Assembly (NCBI RefSeq): GCF_041438805.1
Contig: NZ_CP109190.1
Coordinates: 8,370,001 to 8,434,000, forward strand
Source of the DNA: Streptomyces sp. NBC_01707
Lineage (GTDB): Bacteria > Actinomycetota > Actinomycetes > Streptomycetales > Streptomycetaceae
Direction: 5' to 3'
Length of the DNA stretch: 64,000 bases
The stretch's first letter is position 1. Each line of letters starts with the position of its first letter. Made by a program: the position numbers and the translations under genes. Shown in pieces: positions 36,950 through 45,218 of the stretch. Below the pieces are notes generated by a model. The model had not been told where the DNA came from. It worked only from the letters and a program-made list of their open reading frames with translations, and searched no databases.

Positions 36950-37876
36950 TCAGACCAGAGACGTACCGCGCGCGACCAGCAGGGCGATGTCGGTCGCGGC
37001 CAGGCCGAGCGTGGCCAGGAACGGCAGACGGCTGTCGGGGGAGGTGCCCGGCGGGAGGCACAGGACGACGGCCAGCGCCCCGGTCACCGCGAGGCCGCTC
37101 CAGCCCGTGGCGTCCGGTGGTCCGGGCGGCCCGAGAACGAGGGCGGCCGAGGCCGCGAGCAGCGCGAGTGCCGCTACGGTACGGGACCGGCGCCGGCCCA
37201 GACGTTGGGGCAGGCCCCGGACGCCCGCGGCCAGGTCGGCGTCGATGTCGGGGAGGACGTTGGTGAAGTGTGCACCCACCCCGAGGAGGGCACCGGCGGC
37301 CATCACCCAGGCGGCGGGCCAGGGGTGACCGGGCAGCGCGAGGGTGAGGAAGGCGGGCAGAAGTCCGAAGGCCAGCGCGTAGGGCAGCCACGACCACCGC
37401 GTCCGTTTGACGCCGAGGTTGTACGACCATGCGGCGGCCACCCCGATCAGATGCGCGCCGCCCGCCGCCGCGCCGTTCGCCAGGGACAGGGGAGTGCACA
37501 GCAGGAGCGCAGCACACGCCGCGACCGACACGCTGCGCATCCCCACCTCGCCCGCCACGAGCGGCTTGTCGCGCCGGTGTGCCGCGGTGTCCCGCGCGAG
37601 GTCGATTCGGTCATTGCTCCAGCCGACGGAGAGCTGTCCGGTGAGTACGGCCAGGGCGACCAGACAACTGCCCAGGACGTCGCGCCCCGCTGCCACGCCC
37701 AGGGCTGTGATCAAGGCGGTCACGGCCAGCGCGGGGGCCGGGTGGGCCGACAGGAGGAGCGCCAAGGCGCCGCGGCCGAGGCCGGGGGCACCCGCACGCG
37801 CCGCGGCCTCAGCCGGTACGGGTGCCGGCGAGGGCGGGGTGGCCGACAAAGAGCGCGCCTGAAAAGTCTGATTCAT
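36950..37876 (-). CDS. UbiA family prenyltransferase
   Basis: A 308-aa membrane protein with about eight to nine helices and the two prenyl-diphosphate/Mg motifs of UbiA enzymes: NDRIDLARD (first, NDxxDxxxD) and DIDAD (second, in NVLPDIDADLAAG). It attaches a prenyl chain to an aromatic or similar acceptor at the membrane. It is divergent, with only 42 bp between start codons, from the type III PKS operon; the shared control region suggests that it prenylates the phenolic product of that operon. The ATG lacks a Shine-Dalgarno and may be leaderless (TTTGAT 8 nt upstream). Confidence 0.9.
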   Translation of the reverse strand: MNQTFQARSLSATPPSPAPVPAEAAARAGAPGLGRGALALLLSAHPAPALAVTALITALGVAAGRDVLGSCLVALAVLTGQLSVGWSNDRIDLARDTAAHRRDKPLVAGEVGMRSVSVAACAALLLCTPLSLANGAAAGGAHLIGVAAAWSYNLGVKRTRWSWLPYALAFGLLPAFLTLALPGHPWPAAWVMAAGALLGVGAHFTNVLPDIDADLAAGVRGLPQRLGRRRSRTVAALALLAASAALVLGPPGPPDATGWSGLAVTGALAVVLCLPPGTSPDSRLPFLATLGLAATDIALLVARGTSLV

Positions 37877-37895
37877 GATGTTCGATCAAAACATC
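37877..37895. promoter_or_regulatory. Inverted repeat in UbiA / type III PKS divergent promoter
   Basis: GATGTT (37877-37882), 7-nt spacer, AACATC (37890-37895), a perfect 6-bp inverted repeat inside the 42-bp divergent region. TATGGT at 37907-37912, 6 nt before the PKS ATG, is a candidate -10 for a leaderless transcript. The repeat may bind a regulator of both transcripts. Confidence 0.45.
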
Positions 37896-37918
37896 CATTC
37901 CACACCTATGGTGACGTC

Positions 37919-38983
37919 ATGACGCGAATCATCGCGATTCACGGAGTGCTCCCGCCGCACCGGTACGAGCAGTCCGGGATCACCGACGCCTTCGCCGACA
38001 TGTGCCTGCCTCCGGGCGCGGACCGTGGTGTGCTGGAACGCCTGCACCGGTCCGCCGGCGTACGCGGCCGCCATCTGGCGCTGCCCCTGGAACGGTACGC
38101 CGCGCTGAGCGGTTTCGGCGAGGCCAACGACGCGTTCATCGAAGTCGCCCTGGAGCTCGGGGAACAGGCCGTACGCGGTGCCCTGGACCGGTCTGGCCTG
38201 GACCCGCGCGACATCGACCTGGTCATCTCCACCTCCGTCACCGGCATCGCCGCCCCGTCCCTGGAGGCGCGGCTCGCCGGACGGATCGGGTTGCGGCCCG
38301 ACGTGAAACGCGTACCGATCTTCGGGCTCGGCTGCGTGGCCGGGGCCGCAGGTCTCGCCCGGCTCCACGACTACCTCGAGGGGCACCCCGGCCAGGTCGC
38401 ACTGCTGCTCTCCGTCGAACTCTGTTCGCTGACCCTGCAACGTACCGACACATCCGTGCCGAACCTGGTGGCTGGCGCACTGTTCGGTGACGGCGCCGGC
38501 GCCGTCCTCGCGGTCGGCCGGGACCACCCGCACCACCGGGAACAGTCAGGGCCCGTGGTGGTCGCGACCCGCAGCAGCCTCTACCCCGGCACCGAACGCA
38601 CACTGGGCTGGGACATCGGTGACCAGGGCTTCCGGATCGTACTCGGCGCCGACCTCCCGAACCTGGTACGCGAGACCCTGGGCGAAGAGGTGCACTCCTT
38701 CCTCTCCGACCACGACCTCAAGACGCAGGACGTGACGGCCTGGGTCTGCCACCCGGGCGGCCCCCAGGTACTCGAAGCCGTACGCGAGACGCTGGATCTG
38801 CCCGCACGAGCACTGGAACTGGCCTGGCGTTCGCTGGCCGAGGTCGGCAATCTGTCCTCCGCCTCCGTCCTGCATGTCCTCAGGGACACCCTGGCGCTGC
38901 GCTCACCACCGCCCGGAACTCCCGGGCTCCTTCTCGCGATGGGGCCCGGCTTCTGCACCGAACTCGTCCTGCTCCGCTGGTAG
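37919..38983 (+). CDS. srsA: Type III polyketide synthase (alkylresorcinol/pyrone synthase type)
   Basis: A 354-aa chalcone-synthase-fold enzyme with an intact triad: Cys139 (FGLGCVAGAAGL), His278 (WVCHPGGPQVL) and Asn311 (EVGNLSSASVL). It condenses a fatty or branched acyl starter with malonyl-type extenders. The order PKS, ICMT-type methyltransferase, flavoprotein equals the srsABC operon of Streptomyces griseus, which makes methylated, hydroxylated phenolic lipids; the symbol is assigned by that synteny and similarity. Starter length and product cannot be read from the sequence. Confidence 0.88.
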   Translation: MTRIIAIHGVLPPHRYEQSGITDAFADMCLPPGADRGVLERLHRSAGVRGRHLALPLERYAALSGFGEANDAFIEVALELGEQAVRGALDRSGLDPRDIDLVISTSVTGIAAPSLEARLAGRIGLRPDVKRVPIFGLGCVAGAAGLARLHDYLEGHPGQVALLLSVELCSLTLQRTDTSVPNLVAGALFGDGAGAVLAVGRDHPHHREQSGPVVVATRSSLYPGTERTLGWDIGDQGFRIVLGADLPNLVRETLGEEVHSFLSDHDLKTQDVTAWVCHPGGPQVLEAVRETLDLPARALELAWRSLAEVGNLSSASVLHVLRDTLALRSPPPGTPGLLLAMGPGFCTELVLLRW

Positions 38984-38990
38984 CCGCCCC

Positions 38991-39509
38991 GTGATCCCTT
39001 ACACCGTCCTCGTCCTTCTGGTCGCCGTCGAGCGACTCGCCGAACTCGTCACCGCCCGACGCAATGCCCACTGGAGCCGGCGCCACGGCGCGGCGGAGTA
39101 CGGGCAGGGCCACTACCCCGTCATGGTCGCGCTCCACACCGGACTGCTGGCCGGCTGCCTGGCGGAGACCTGGCTCGGCGGCCGACCCTTCCTGCCCGCA
39201 CTCGGCTGGCCGATGCTCGCCCTGGCCCTGGGCGCCCAGGGTCTGCGCTGGTGGTGCATCACCACGCTGGGACCGCGCTGGAACACCCGCGTCATCGTGG
39301 TGCCGGACCTGCCGCTCGTCACCGCCGGACCGTACCGGTGGCTGAGCCACCCCAACTACGTCGCGGTGATCGTCGAGGGCGTCGCACTGCCCCTCGTCCA
39401 CACCAACTGGCTCACCGCGACCGCCTTCACCCTGTTCAACCTGCCGCTCCTCGCGACCCGCGTACGGTGCGAGAACTCCGCCCTCGCCGCCGCCCCGGCG
39501 GCGCCGTGA
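38991..39509 (+). CDS. srsB: Isoprenylcysteine carboxyl methyltransferase family protein (SrsB-like)
   Basis: A 172-aa membrane methyltransferase of the ICMT/PEMT fold: hydrophobic helices at both ends, the ERLAELVTARRNAHW N-terminal signature and the cofactor-pocket motif TAGPYRWLSHPNYVAVIVE. In srs operons this protein O-methylates the phenolic lipid. GTG 38991 starts 7 bp after the PKS stop, and the gene overlaps the flavoprotein gene by 4 nt (GTGA), indicating coupled translation. Confidence 0.87.
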   Translation: MIPYTVLVLLVAVERLAELVTARRNAHWSRRHGAAEYGQGHYPVMVALHTGLLAGCLAETWLGGRPFLPALGWPMLALALGAQGLRWWCITTLGPRWNTRVIVVPDLPLVTAGPYRWLSHPNYVAVIVEGVALPLVHTNWLTATAFTLFNLPLLATRVRCENSALAAAPAAP

Positions 39510-40519
39510 TCGACCTGCTGGTCGTCGGCGGCGGACCCGCCGGCCTCGCCACGGCGATCCACGCAACCGAGGCCGGGCTCGAAGCGGTGGTCGTCGAACC
39601 GCGCCCCACTCCGATCGACAAGGCCTGCGGCGAGGGGCTCATGCCGGGCGCCGTGAACGCTCTGGCCGGACTCGGCGTCACCGTCGCCGGACACCCGCTG
39701 CGCGGAATCCGCTACCTCGACGACCGCCACCGGGCAGAAGCCCTCTTCGCACCCGGCCCCGGTCGCGGTGTCCGCCGCACCGAACTGCAGACCGCCCTGG
39801 CCCGCCGCGCGGCGGAACTCGGCGTGCGGGTGATCCCCGTGCGGTCGGGCGGCGTCCGGCAGAGCGCCGACAGCGTCCACGCGGCAGGCGTCAGCGCCCG
39901 ATACCTCGCCGCCGCCGACGGCCTGCACTCACCGATCAGACGCCAACTCGGCCTGGACCTGCCGGACCCACGCCCCCCGAGGTTCGGACTGCGGCGCCAC
40001 TTCGTGATCGAGCCCTGGACGGACTGCGTCGAGGTGCACTGGTCACCACGGGCCGAGGCCTACGTCACCCCGCTGGGCCCACGCCTGGTCGGCGTCGCCG
40101 TCCTGACCACGGAACGCGGCCCGTTCGACGACCACTTGGCCCGCTTCCCCCTGCTGGCCCGGCGTCTGCCTGCGAGCACCACCACGCCGGTGCGTGGCGC
40201 CGGACCGCTGCGCCAGCGGGTCGGCTCCCGGGTGGCAGGACGGGTCCTCCTGGTGGGGGACGCCGCCGGATACATCGACGCCCTGACCGGTGAAGGAGTC
40301 TCGCTGGCTCTCGCCGGAGCCGCTCAACTGGTGCGCTGCGTCCGGAACGACCGGCCGCAGGCGTACGAGCGGGCGTGGCGCAAGGTCTCCCGGCGCCACC
40401 GCCTGCTCACCGAATCGCTGTTGCTGGCCCGGCAGCACCCGCGACTGGCCCGCCGCATCGTCCCGACTGCGAGCCGTCTCCCCGCGGCCTTCACCAACCT
40501 GGTCAACCAGCTGGCCTGA
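39506..40519 (+). CDS. srsC: FAD-dependent oxidoreductase/monooxygenase (SrsC-like)
   Basis: A 337-aa flavoprotein with N-terminal dinucleotide fold VVGGGPAGLATAIHA, the DKACGEGLMPGAVNAL segment shared with geranylgeranyl-reductase-type flavoproteins, and the second FAD motif VLLVGDAAGYIDALTGEG. In the srs operon of S. griseus the third gene hydroxylates the resorcinol ring to give a quinol. A reductase acting on a prenyl chain is the alternative, given the UbiA neighbour. Starts at GTG overlapping the preceding stop. Confidence 0.85.
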   Translation: MIDLLVVGGGPAGLATAIHATEAGLEAVVVEPRPTPIDKACGEGLMPGAVNALAGLGVTVAGHPLRGIRYLDDRHRAEALFAPGPGRGVRRTELQTALARRAAELGVRVIPVRSGGVRQSADSVHAAGVSARYLAAADGLHSPIRRQLGLDLPDPRPPRFGLRRHFVIEPWTDCVEVHWSPRAEAYVTPLGPRLVGVAVLTTERGPFDDHLARFPLLARRLPASTTTPVRGAGPLRQRVGSRVAGRVLLVGDAAGYIDALTGEGVSLALAGAAQLVRCVRNDRPQAYERAWRKVSRRHRLLTESLLLARQHPRLARRIVPTASRLPAAFTNLVNQLA

Positions 40520-40558
40520 GCGCGGTCCGGCAGCGTCCACCCGGTCCGTCGCTACGGG

Positions 40559-41215
40559 TCACGCCACAGGGTGTGCGATCGGCGCGGGCGGCACCGGCCG
40601 GTGCCGCCGCTTCAACCAGCCGACCAACGTGCAGACGGCACCCGCGAGGGCAAGAACCACACCGAGCAGCACGCCCAGTCCCAGCACCACCGGCACGACG
40701 GCGTCGTCGAGCACCCGGCCCCGCACGGCCGTCACGGGTACGGTTCCGGAGTCCTCGCCCGCGAAGTAGCGCGAGTCGTAGGAGTTGGCACGATGGTCGC
40801 CGAGAAGGAACATCCGCCCGGCCGGTACCTTCACGTCGTACGGTCCGTGGCCGCCGTCGACCTCTCCGTCCTTCAGGTAGGGCTCCTTGAGCGGGGTGCT
40901 GTCGACGGTCAGGCGTGTGCCGTCGAAGACCACATGGTCGCCCCCCAGTCCGATGACGCGTTTCAGCACCGGCTTGCCGTCGAACTGCTCCGGCACGCCG
41001 AAGAGCACCACATCGCCCCGCCGTACCTTCGCGCCGGACGTCTTCGCGATGAAAATGCGGGCGCCCCGAGCGTAGGTGGGCTCCATCGACCCACCGGGCA
41101 GGGTGACCACCGTGTAGTCCCTGCGCACGGTCCAGAGCGCGCCCGCTGCCAGCACGACCCCCAGGAGGGCAAGCACAGCCCCCGTGATCAACAACCCTCG
41201 CCCAGCGCGCCGCAT
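40559..41215 (-). CDS. lepB: Signal peptidase I
   Basis: A 218-aa type I signal peptidase with catalytic Ser43 (GGSMEPT), general base Lys85 (VLKRVIGLGGD) and box E GDHRANSYDSR. It has an N-terminal helix (residues 8-28) and, as in Streptomyces Sip proteins, a C-terminal transmembrane segment (VVLGLGVLLGVVLALAGAV). It removes Sec/Tat signal peptides outside the membrane. ATG 41215 has GGGAG 8 nt upstream; the in-frame codon at 41242 is unlikely. Isolated from the usual sip cluster, so probably an accessory copy. Confidence 0.9.
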   Translation of the reverse strand: MRRAGRGLLITGAVLALLGVVLAAGALWTVRRDYTVVTLPGGSMEPTYARGARIFIAKTSGAKVRRGDVVLFGVPEQFDGKPVLKRVIGLGGDHVVFDGTRLTVDSTPLKEPYLKDGEVDGGHGPYDVKVPAGRMFLLGDHRANSYDSRYFAGEDSGTVPVTAVRGRVLDDAVVPVVLGLGVLLGVVLALAGAVCTLVGWLKRRHRPVPPAPIAHPVA

Positions 41216-41339
41216 CCGTGGATCTCCCCTCGTGCCCCTCACCCCCAGCCAGGTGGCTGCAGCGACACCGTAGAGCGTCCATCCCGGCGGGACCGCAGAG
41301 GGGTCGGGGGGAAGAGATGCGACCGGCCGGGGAGCGCCG

Positions 41340-41912
41340 CTACTCCAGGCCGGACACCTGGAAGACCGTCTGGGCCGTCCGGCGGTCGATGCGCTCCGCG
41401 AGCTGCCGCAGCGCGGTCACCCCGCAGAGCATCGTCCCGTGCTCGACGCAGGCGCGGGTGTCCTGGTCCAGCCGGTGCCACAGTGCCGGGTTGGCGACGA
41501 ACACCCTCGGATCGACCTCGACCCGGCAGCCGTCGGCGTCCCGGAGCACCAGACGTTGCGCGACGCCGTCCGACCAGCGGACGGAGACCAGTCGGTCCGT
41601 ACGCACCGTGTGAGCGCGCAGGAGGCCGCGGGAGGAGAGCCACCCGGCGCCCGCGCGGACCCGTGGTGGCACCAGCACCACGAACAGCGTCGTGGCGAGA
41701 GCCGTCCACAGCAGGACGCGCAGCCAGGTGAGCCGGCCGGCGGCCGCGTCGACTGCCAGCAGGAGCCCCAGGAGCGCGGCCGCGCAGCCGACCGCGAAGC
41801 GCACGTGGCCGACCCAGTCCTCGTCGTGCGCCGTCGTGCCCGGGGGAGGCAGGACGCGGCCTCGACGGCCGGAGTGGGCGTCGGGCACCGCGCGGGTGAT
41901 GCGTCGTTCCAT
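41340..41912 (-). CDS. Two-helix membrane protein (PH-like), function unknown
   Basis: A 190-aa protein: a basic N-terminus, two adjacent transmembrane helices (VRFAVGCAAALLGLLLAVDA and LRVLLWTALATTLFVVLV), then a soluble domain (GWLSSRGLLRAHTVRTDRLVSVRWSDGVAQRLVLRDADGCRVEVD) with the strand pattern of a bacterial PH domain. ATG 41912 is chosen because TAGCCT (41920-41925) lies 7 nt before it and a -35-like ATGACC (41943-41948) covers the alternative ATG; the mRNA is therefore probably leaderless. Tandem with, and upstream of, lepB. Confidence 0.72.
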   Translation of the reverse strand: MERRITRAVPDAHSGRRGRVLPPPGTTAHDEDWVGHVRFAVGCAAALLGLLLAVDAAAGRLTWLRVLLWTALATTLFVVLVPPRVRAGAGWLSSRGLLRAHTVRTDRLVSVRWSDGVAQRLVLRDADGCRVEVDPRVFVANPALWHRLDQDTRACVEHGTMLCGVTALRQLAERIDRRTAQTVFQVSGLE

Positions 41913-42310
41913 GGCGCTGAGGCTAAGGACGGCGAGTCGGACGGTCATCGTGTCTTGACGAAGTGCTGATGCCGGTGCCGCAGGTCCTGACGCGTGCCTG
42001 ACGGCAGCCGGGGCGAATGGCGAGTGAAGACGCGGCCGGTCGGCGCAAGGAGCTCGCGGGGATCGGGCGGGACCGGCGGGGCCCGCCCACCTGTGGGGCG
42101 CGTGCTCCGGAACCAGCGGGTCGCGGTGGTGGCGCACGTCGTAGGCCGTGGCACCGGCGCGATGATCCGCAGGCTCAGATTCCGGCTGGACGTCGATCGG
42201 GTACATGTGCCGGCTCCGGAGCGCGAACAGGGCTGACGCCGGGAGCCGGACGGACGGGGGACGGCATGGCCGAAGGCCGAACGTCCGGAGTGGCCGCGCA
42301 TGCAGGAGGG

Positions 42311-42339
42311 TTGACATCCGACTACCGCACCGAGACGCT
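42311..42339 (+). promoter_or_regulatory. Promoter of SDR-MaoC operon
   Basis: TTGACA (42311-42316), 17-nt spacer, GACGCT (42334-42339), reading into the SDR gene; an operator follows 4 nt later. Confidence 0.6.
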
Positions 42340-42342
42340 TTT

Positions 42343-42357
42343 TAGAAAGTGATTCTA
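42343..42357 (+). promoter_or_regulatory. TetR-type operator, site A (TAGAA-N5-TTCTA)
   Basis: TAGAAAGTGATTCTA is a perfect 5-bp inverted repeat with 5-nt spacer at the predicted transcription start. The same geometry recurs at 46091-46105 before the acyl-CoA dehydrogenase operon. Confidence 0.65.
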
Positions 42358-42414
42358 TGATTGGCCGGCTCGCCGAAGCGCGGGCCGGCGCGGAGTTGCG
42401 GACGGGAGAGGCGT

Positions 42415-43338
42415 ATGGGTGGCGTCGTGGAGGGCCGGGTCGTGGTTGTCACGGGGGCGGCACGCGGGATCGGACGCGGGCACGCGCTGGAGTTCGCCCG
42501 GCAGGGCGCGAAAGTGGTCGTCAACGATCTGGGCGCGGAGGTCGATGGAACCGGTTCCTCGTCCGGACCCGCGGGTGATGTCGTGACGCAGATCCGCGAG
42601 GCCGGCGGTGAGGCCGTCGCCAACGGCGACGACGTGTCCGACTTCGAAGGCGCTCGCAGGCTGGTGGAGTCCGCGATCAGGCACTTCGGTGACCTGAACG
42701 TCCTGGTCAACAATGCCGGCATCTTGCGCGACCGGATGCTGGTGAACATGAGCGCCGAGGAGTGGGACGCGGTGATCAGGGTGCACCTGCGCGGTACGTT
42801 CGGTCCCTTGCGGCATGCGGCGGCCTATTGGCGGTCGCAGGCGAAGGCCGGGGTGCAGGTCGATGCCCGGGTCATCAACACGACGTCCTCGTCGGGCATC
42901 TACGGCAACCCGGGACAGGCGAACTACGGAGCGGCCAAGGCGGGGATCGCGGGGCTGACCGTGATCGCCTCCCTGGAGCTGGAGCGCTACGGCGTCGCGG
43001 TGAACGCCGTGGCACCGGCGGCGCTCACCCGTATGACGGAGGGGCTGCGGTCCGACCGTACCGTGGTGGAGCCCGGCACCTTCGACCCGTCGGCACCGGA
43101 GAACATAGCTCCGCTGGTCGTCTGGCTGGCCGGTCCCGCGGCGCGGGGCATCACCGGTCGGGTCTTCAACGTGCGCGGCGGACTGATCAGCGTCGCGGAG
43201 GGCTGGCACGCCGGGCCGGCCGCCGAAAACGAATCACGCTGGGAACAGTCCCAACTCGACAGGGCGATACCGGCGTTGGTCGACAAGGCCCGTCCGAACG
43301 CGCTGCAGAACGGCCGCGCGCCGGGGGAGGACCGCTGA
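42415..43338 (+). CDS. SDR family oxidoreductase, 3-hydroxyacyl-CoA dehydrogenase type
   Basis: A 307-aa SDR of the peroxisomal multifunctional-enzyme class: TGAARGIGRGHALEFARQGAKVVVNDLG with the long Glu/Gly loop of MFE-2 dehydrogenases, NNAG, Ser in INTTSSSG and Tyr/Lys in YGAAK. It oxidises a 3-hydroxyacyl-CoA. ATG 42415 has GGGAGAGG just upstream. The next gene, a MaoC-type hydratase, begins after 1 bp, so together they match the two activities of MFE-2. Confidence 0.9.
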   Translation: MGGVVEGRVVVVTGAARGIGRGHALEFARQGAKVVVNDLGAEVDGTGSSSGPAGDVVTQIREAGGEAVANGDDVSDFEGARRLVESAIRHFGDLNVLVNNAGILRDRMLVNMSAEEWDAVIRVHLRGTFGPLRHAAAYWRSQAKAGVQVDARVINTTSSSGIYGNPGQANYGAAKAGIAGLTVIASLELERYGVAVNAVAPAALTRMTEGLRSDRTVVEPGTFDPSAPENIAPLVVWLAGPAARGITGRVFNVRGGLISVAEGWHAGPAAENESRWEQSQLDRAIPALVDKARPNALQNGRAPGEDR

Positions 43339-43339
43339 C

Positions 43340-44206
43340 GTGCCCCTCGACCACAGTGTGATCGGCATCGAGTCCCCACCGGTCGAGCGGTCCTGGACCT
43401 CCAAGGACACCCTGCTCTACGCGGTCGGGGTCGGAGCCGGGCAGGACGACCCGCTGCGGGAACTGGCCTTCACCACGGAGAACTCGCACGGCATCGGCCA
43501 GCAGGTTCTGCCGACGTTCGCCGTGCTGGCCGCGCAGGGGGGCCGGGGCCGGAGCATCGGCGAGTTCGACCCGGCGATGCTCGTACACGCGGAGCAGTCC
43601 TTCGAACTGCACCGTCCCCTGCCGCCGGCGGGGACCGTGCGGGTCACCTCGAAGATCACCGGCATGTACGACAAGGGATCCGGTGCGCTGGTGACCAGCG
43701 AGGCGGTGGCGGTGGATCCCGGCACGGGTGATCCGGTGGTCACCTCGCGCAGTGCCGTCTTCATCCGAGGGGAGGGTGGCTTCGGCGGGGACCGGGGGCC
43801 GCGTGACAGCTGGCCGGAGCCCGTTCGTGCACCGGACCACCGGATCACCTGCCCGACCCGACCGGAACAGGCACTGCTGTACCGGCTTTCCGGTGACCGC
43901 AATCCACTGCACTCCGATCCCGCGTTTGCCGCGAAAGCCGGATTCGAGCGTCCGATCCTGCACGGCCTGTGCACCTACGGGGTGACCGGACGCGCCCTGT
44001 TGCACACGTTGGCGGAATCGGAACCGTCCCGGTTCGTCTCCATGTCGGGCCGGTTCAGCAGGCCGGTCCATCCCGGCGAGTCGTTGACCGTGTCCATCTG
44101 GAGGGACGGTGACACCGCACAGTTCCGTACCACCAAGGCCGACGGAACAGTCGTGATCGACCGTGGACGGGCCGCCGTCCGCGGGGCGGGCGGCCCTGGC
44201 GCCTGA
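43340..44206 (+). CDS. MaoC family double hotdog enoyl-CoA hydratase
   Basis: A 288-aa double-hotdog protein similar to 2-enoyl-CoA hydratase 2. The C-terminal half carries the hydratase signature YRLSGDRNPLHSDPAFAAKAGFERPILHGLCTYG with catalytic Asp and His; the N-terminal half is the degenerate partner fold. It hydrates trans-2-enoyl-CoA to the (R)-3-hydroxyacyl-CoA used by the SDR encoded 1 bp upstream. GTG start, translationally coupled. Confidence 0.9.
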   Translation: MPLDHSVIGIESPPVERSWTSKDTLLYAVGVGAGQDDPLRELAFTTENSHGIGQQVLPTFAVLAAQGGRGRSIGEFDPAMLVHAEQSFELHRPLPPAGTVRVTSKITGMYDKGSGALVTSEAVAVDPGTGDPVVTSRSAVFIRGEGGFGGDRGPRDSWPEPVRAPDHRITCPTRPEQALLYRLSGDRNPLHSDPAFAAKAGFERPILHGLCTYGVTGRALLHTLAESEPSRFVSMSGRFSRPVHPGESLTVSIWRDGDTAQFRTTKADGTVVIDRGRAAVRGAGGPGA

Positions 44207-44303
44207 CGGGCCGTCGCTCCGGGGTGACGCCGTCGGACGCCGTGCGCGGAGACGGGGCGGCCCTGGTCGGTGTCGCCCCCGATCGCGGTCCGCCGGACAC
44301 CGG

Positions 44304-45098
44304 TCAGGTGCCGGCCCTGGGGTTGGCCACCGCGGTGGTCATGCAGTAGCCGATCGGGCCCGCGGTGTCGTGCAGTGTGCAGTGCCCGACGGCGACCCCG
44401 TCCTCGCTGCTGTGGGCGGTGGACTCCAGCCCGATGGCGTCGCTGAGCGGCAGTCTGCTCAGGCACAGGGTGTAGTCGGCATTGATGAACTGCAGTCCGG
44501 CGTCGCCGGCATGGGCGAGTGGACTTGCCGTGTCGGCGGCGAGCGCCGCCCGTACGAACGGCGAAAGCGACTCGCCGGCGACCAGTTCGCACGATTCCCG
44601 CAGCCAGGCCCGGCGTCTGCCCGTTCCCTGCCCGCCGTCCCGCACAGGCGTGTTGTGCTCGTCGAACTTCCAGACCGTCCAGGCTCCTTCGCGCGGTGCG
44701 GGAAGTTCCTCAGGCGCGGGTGCGTCCCAGGGCGGTGTGGCGGGGACATGGCCCGGCGGCTGTTCGCTGCGGCGCAGCAGCACGGCGCCGGCCCGCGCGA
44801 CGACGCCGTCGGCGCCGTGCACGGTCGCATCGACGACCCGGATGCGACGGCCGTCGCGTACCCGGAGGGTCTCCACCCGCACCGGAGCCATCGGCGCGTT
44901 GCGGAACAGATCGACGGTCAGTCGGGTGAAGTGCAGCCCTTCGGCGGCGTGTTCACGCTCCAGGGCCCGGGCTGCCAGTGCGCCGAGCAGCCTGCCGTGC
45001 ATCATGCCGGGCGCCCACCAGCTGCGTGCGTGGGGGGCGGGGACGAACTCGTCTCCGGCACCGGTGAAGAAGGCCTCCTGCTGTTCGGCCTGGGCCAC
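44304..45098 (-). CDS. Thioesterase family protein (TesB-like acyl-CoA thioesterase)
   Basis: A 264-aa double-hotdog protein of the acyl-CoA thioesterase II type: WWAPGMMHGRLLGALAARALE (helix of the first hotdog), LHFTRLTVDLFRNAPMAPVRV, and FINADYTLCLSRLPLSDAIGLES in the second. It probably releases CoA from cluster intermediates or recycles trapped CoA. GTG 45098 has AAGGAAA 7-8 nt upstream and is preferred to ATG 45134, which lies in a palindrome. Leftward, between the rightward SDR-MaoC pair and the TetR gene. Confidence 0.82.
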   Translation of the reverse strand: MAQAEQQEAFFTGAGDEFVPAPHARSWWAPGMMHGRLLGALAARALEREHAAEGLHFTRLTVDLFRNAPMAPVRVETLRVRDGRRIRVVDATVHGADGVVARAGAVLLRRSEQPPGHVPATPPWDAPAPEELPAPREGAWTVWKFDEHNTPVRDGGQGTGRRRAWLRESCELVAGESLSPFVRAALAADTASPLAHAGDAGLQFINADYTLCLSRLPLSDAIGLESTAHSSEDGVAVGHCTLHDTAGPIGYCMTTAVANPRAGT

Positions 45099-45127
45099 GG
45101 GCGTTTCCTTCCTGGGGAACCGATGTG

Positions 45128-45139
45128 TCGACATGTCGA
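45128..45139 (-). promoter_or_regulatory. 12-bp palindrome upstream of thioesterase gene
   Basis: TCGACATGTCGA is a perfect palindrome 30 bp upstream of the thioesterase start; a possible operator, different in sequence from the TAGAA-type sites. Confidence 0.35.
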
Positions 45140-45218
45140 TGTGCCGGGCTGTGCGCCGCCGGGATGCCGGTGCACCGGCCGGCCGGTGGCCGTGCGGTCC
45201 CGATGCTCCGGCCGCCGG

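Larger units (their letters stand above)
41913..42414. other. Divergent intergenic region, membrane protein / SDR-MaoC operon
   Basis: 502 bases with the leaderless promoter of the membrane protein at the left end and the SDR operon promoter and operator at the right end (42311-42357). The middle has open frames on both strands but no start with ribosome-binding site or known family. Confidence 0.45.
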
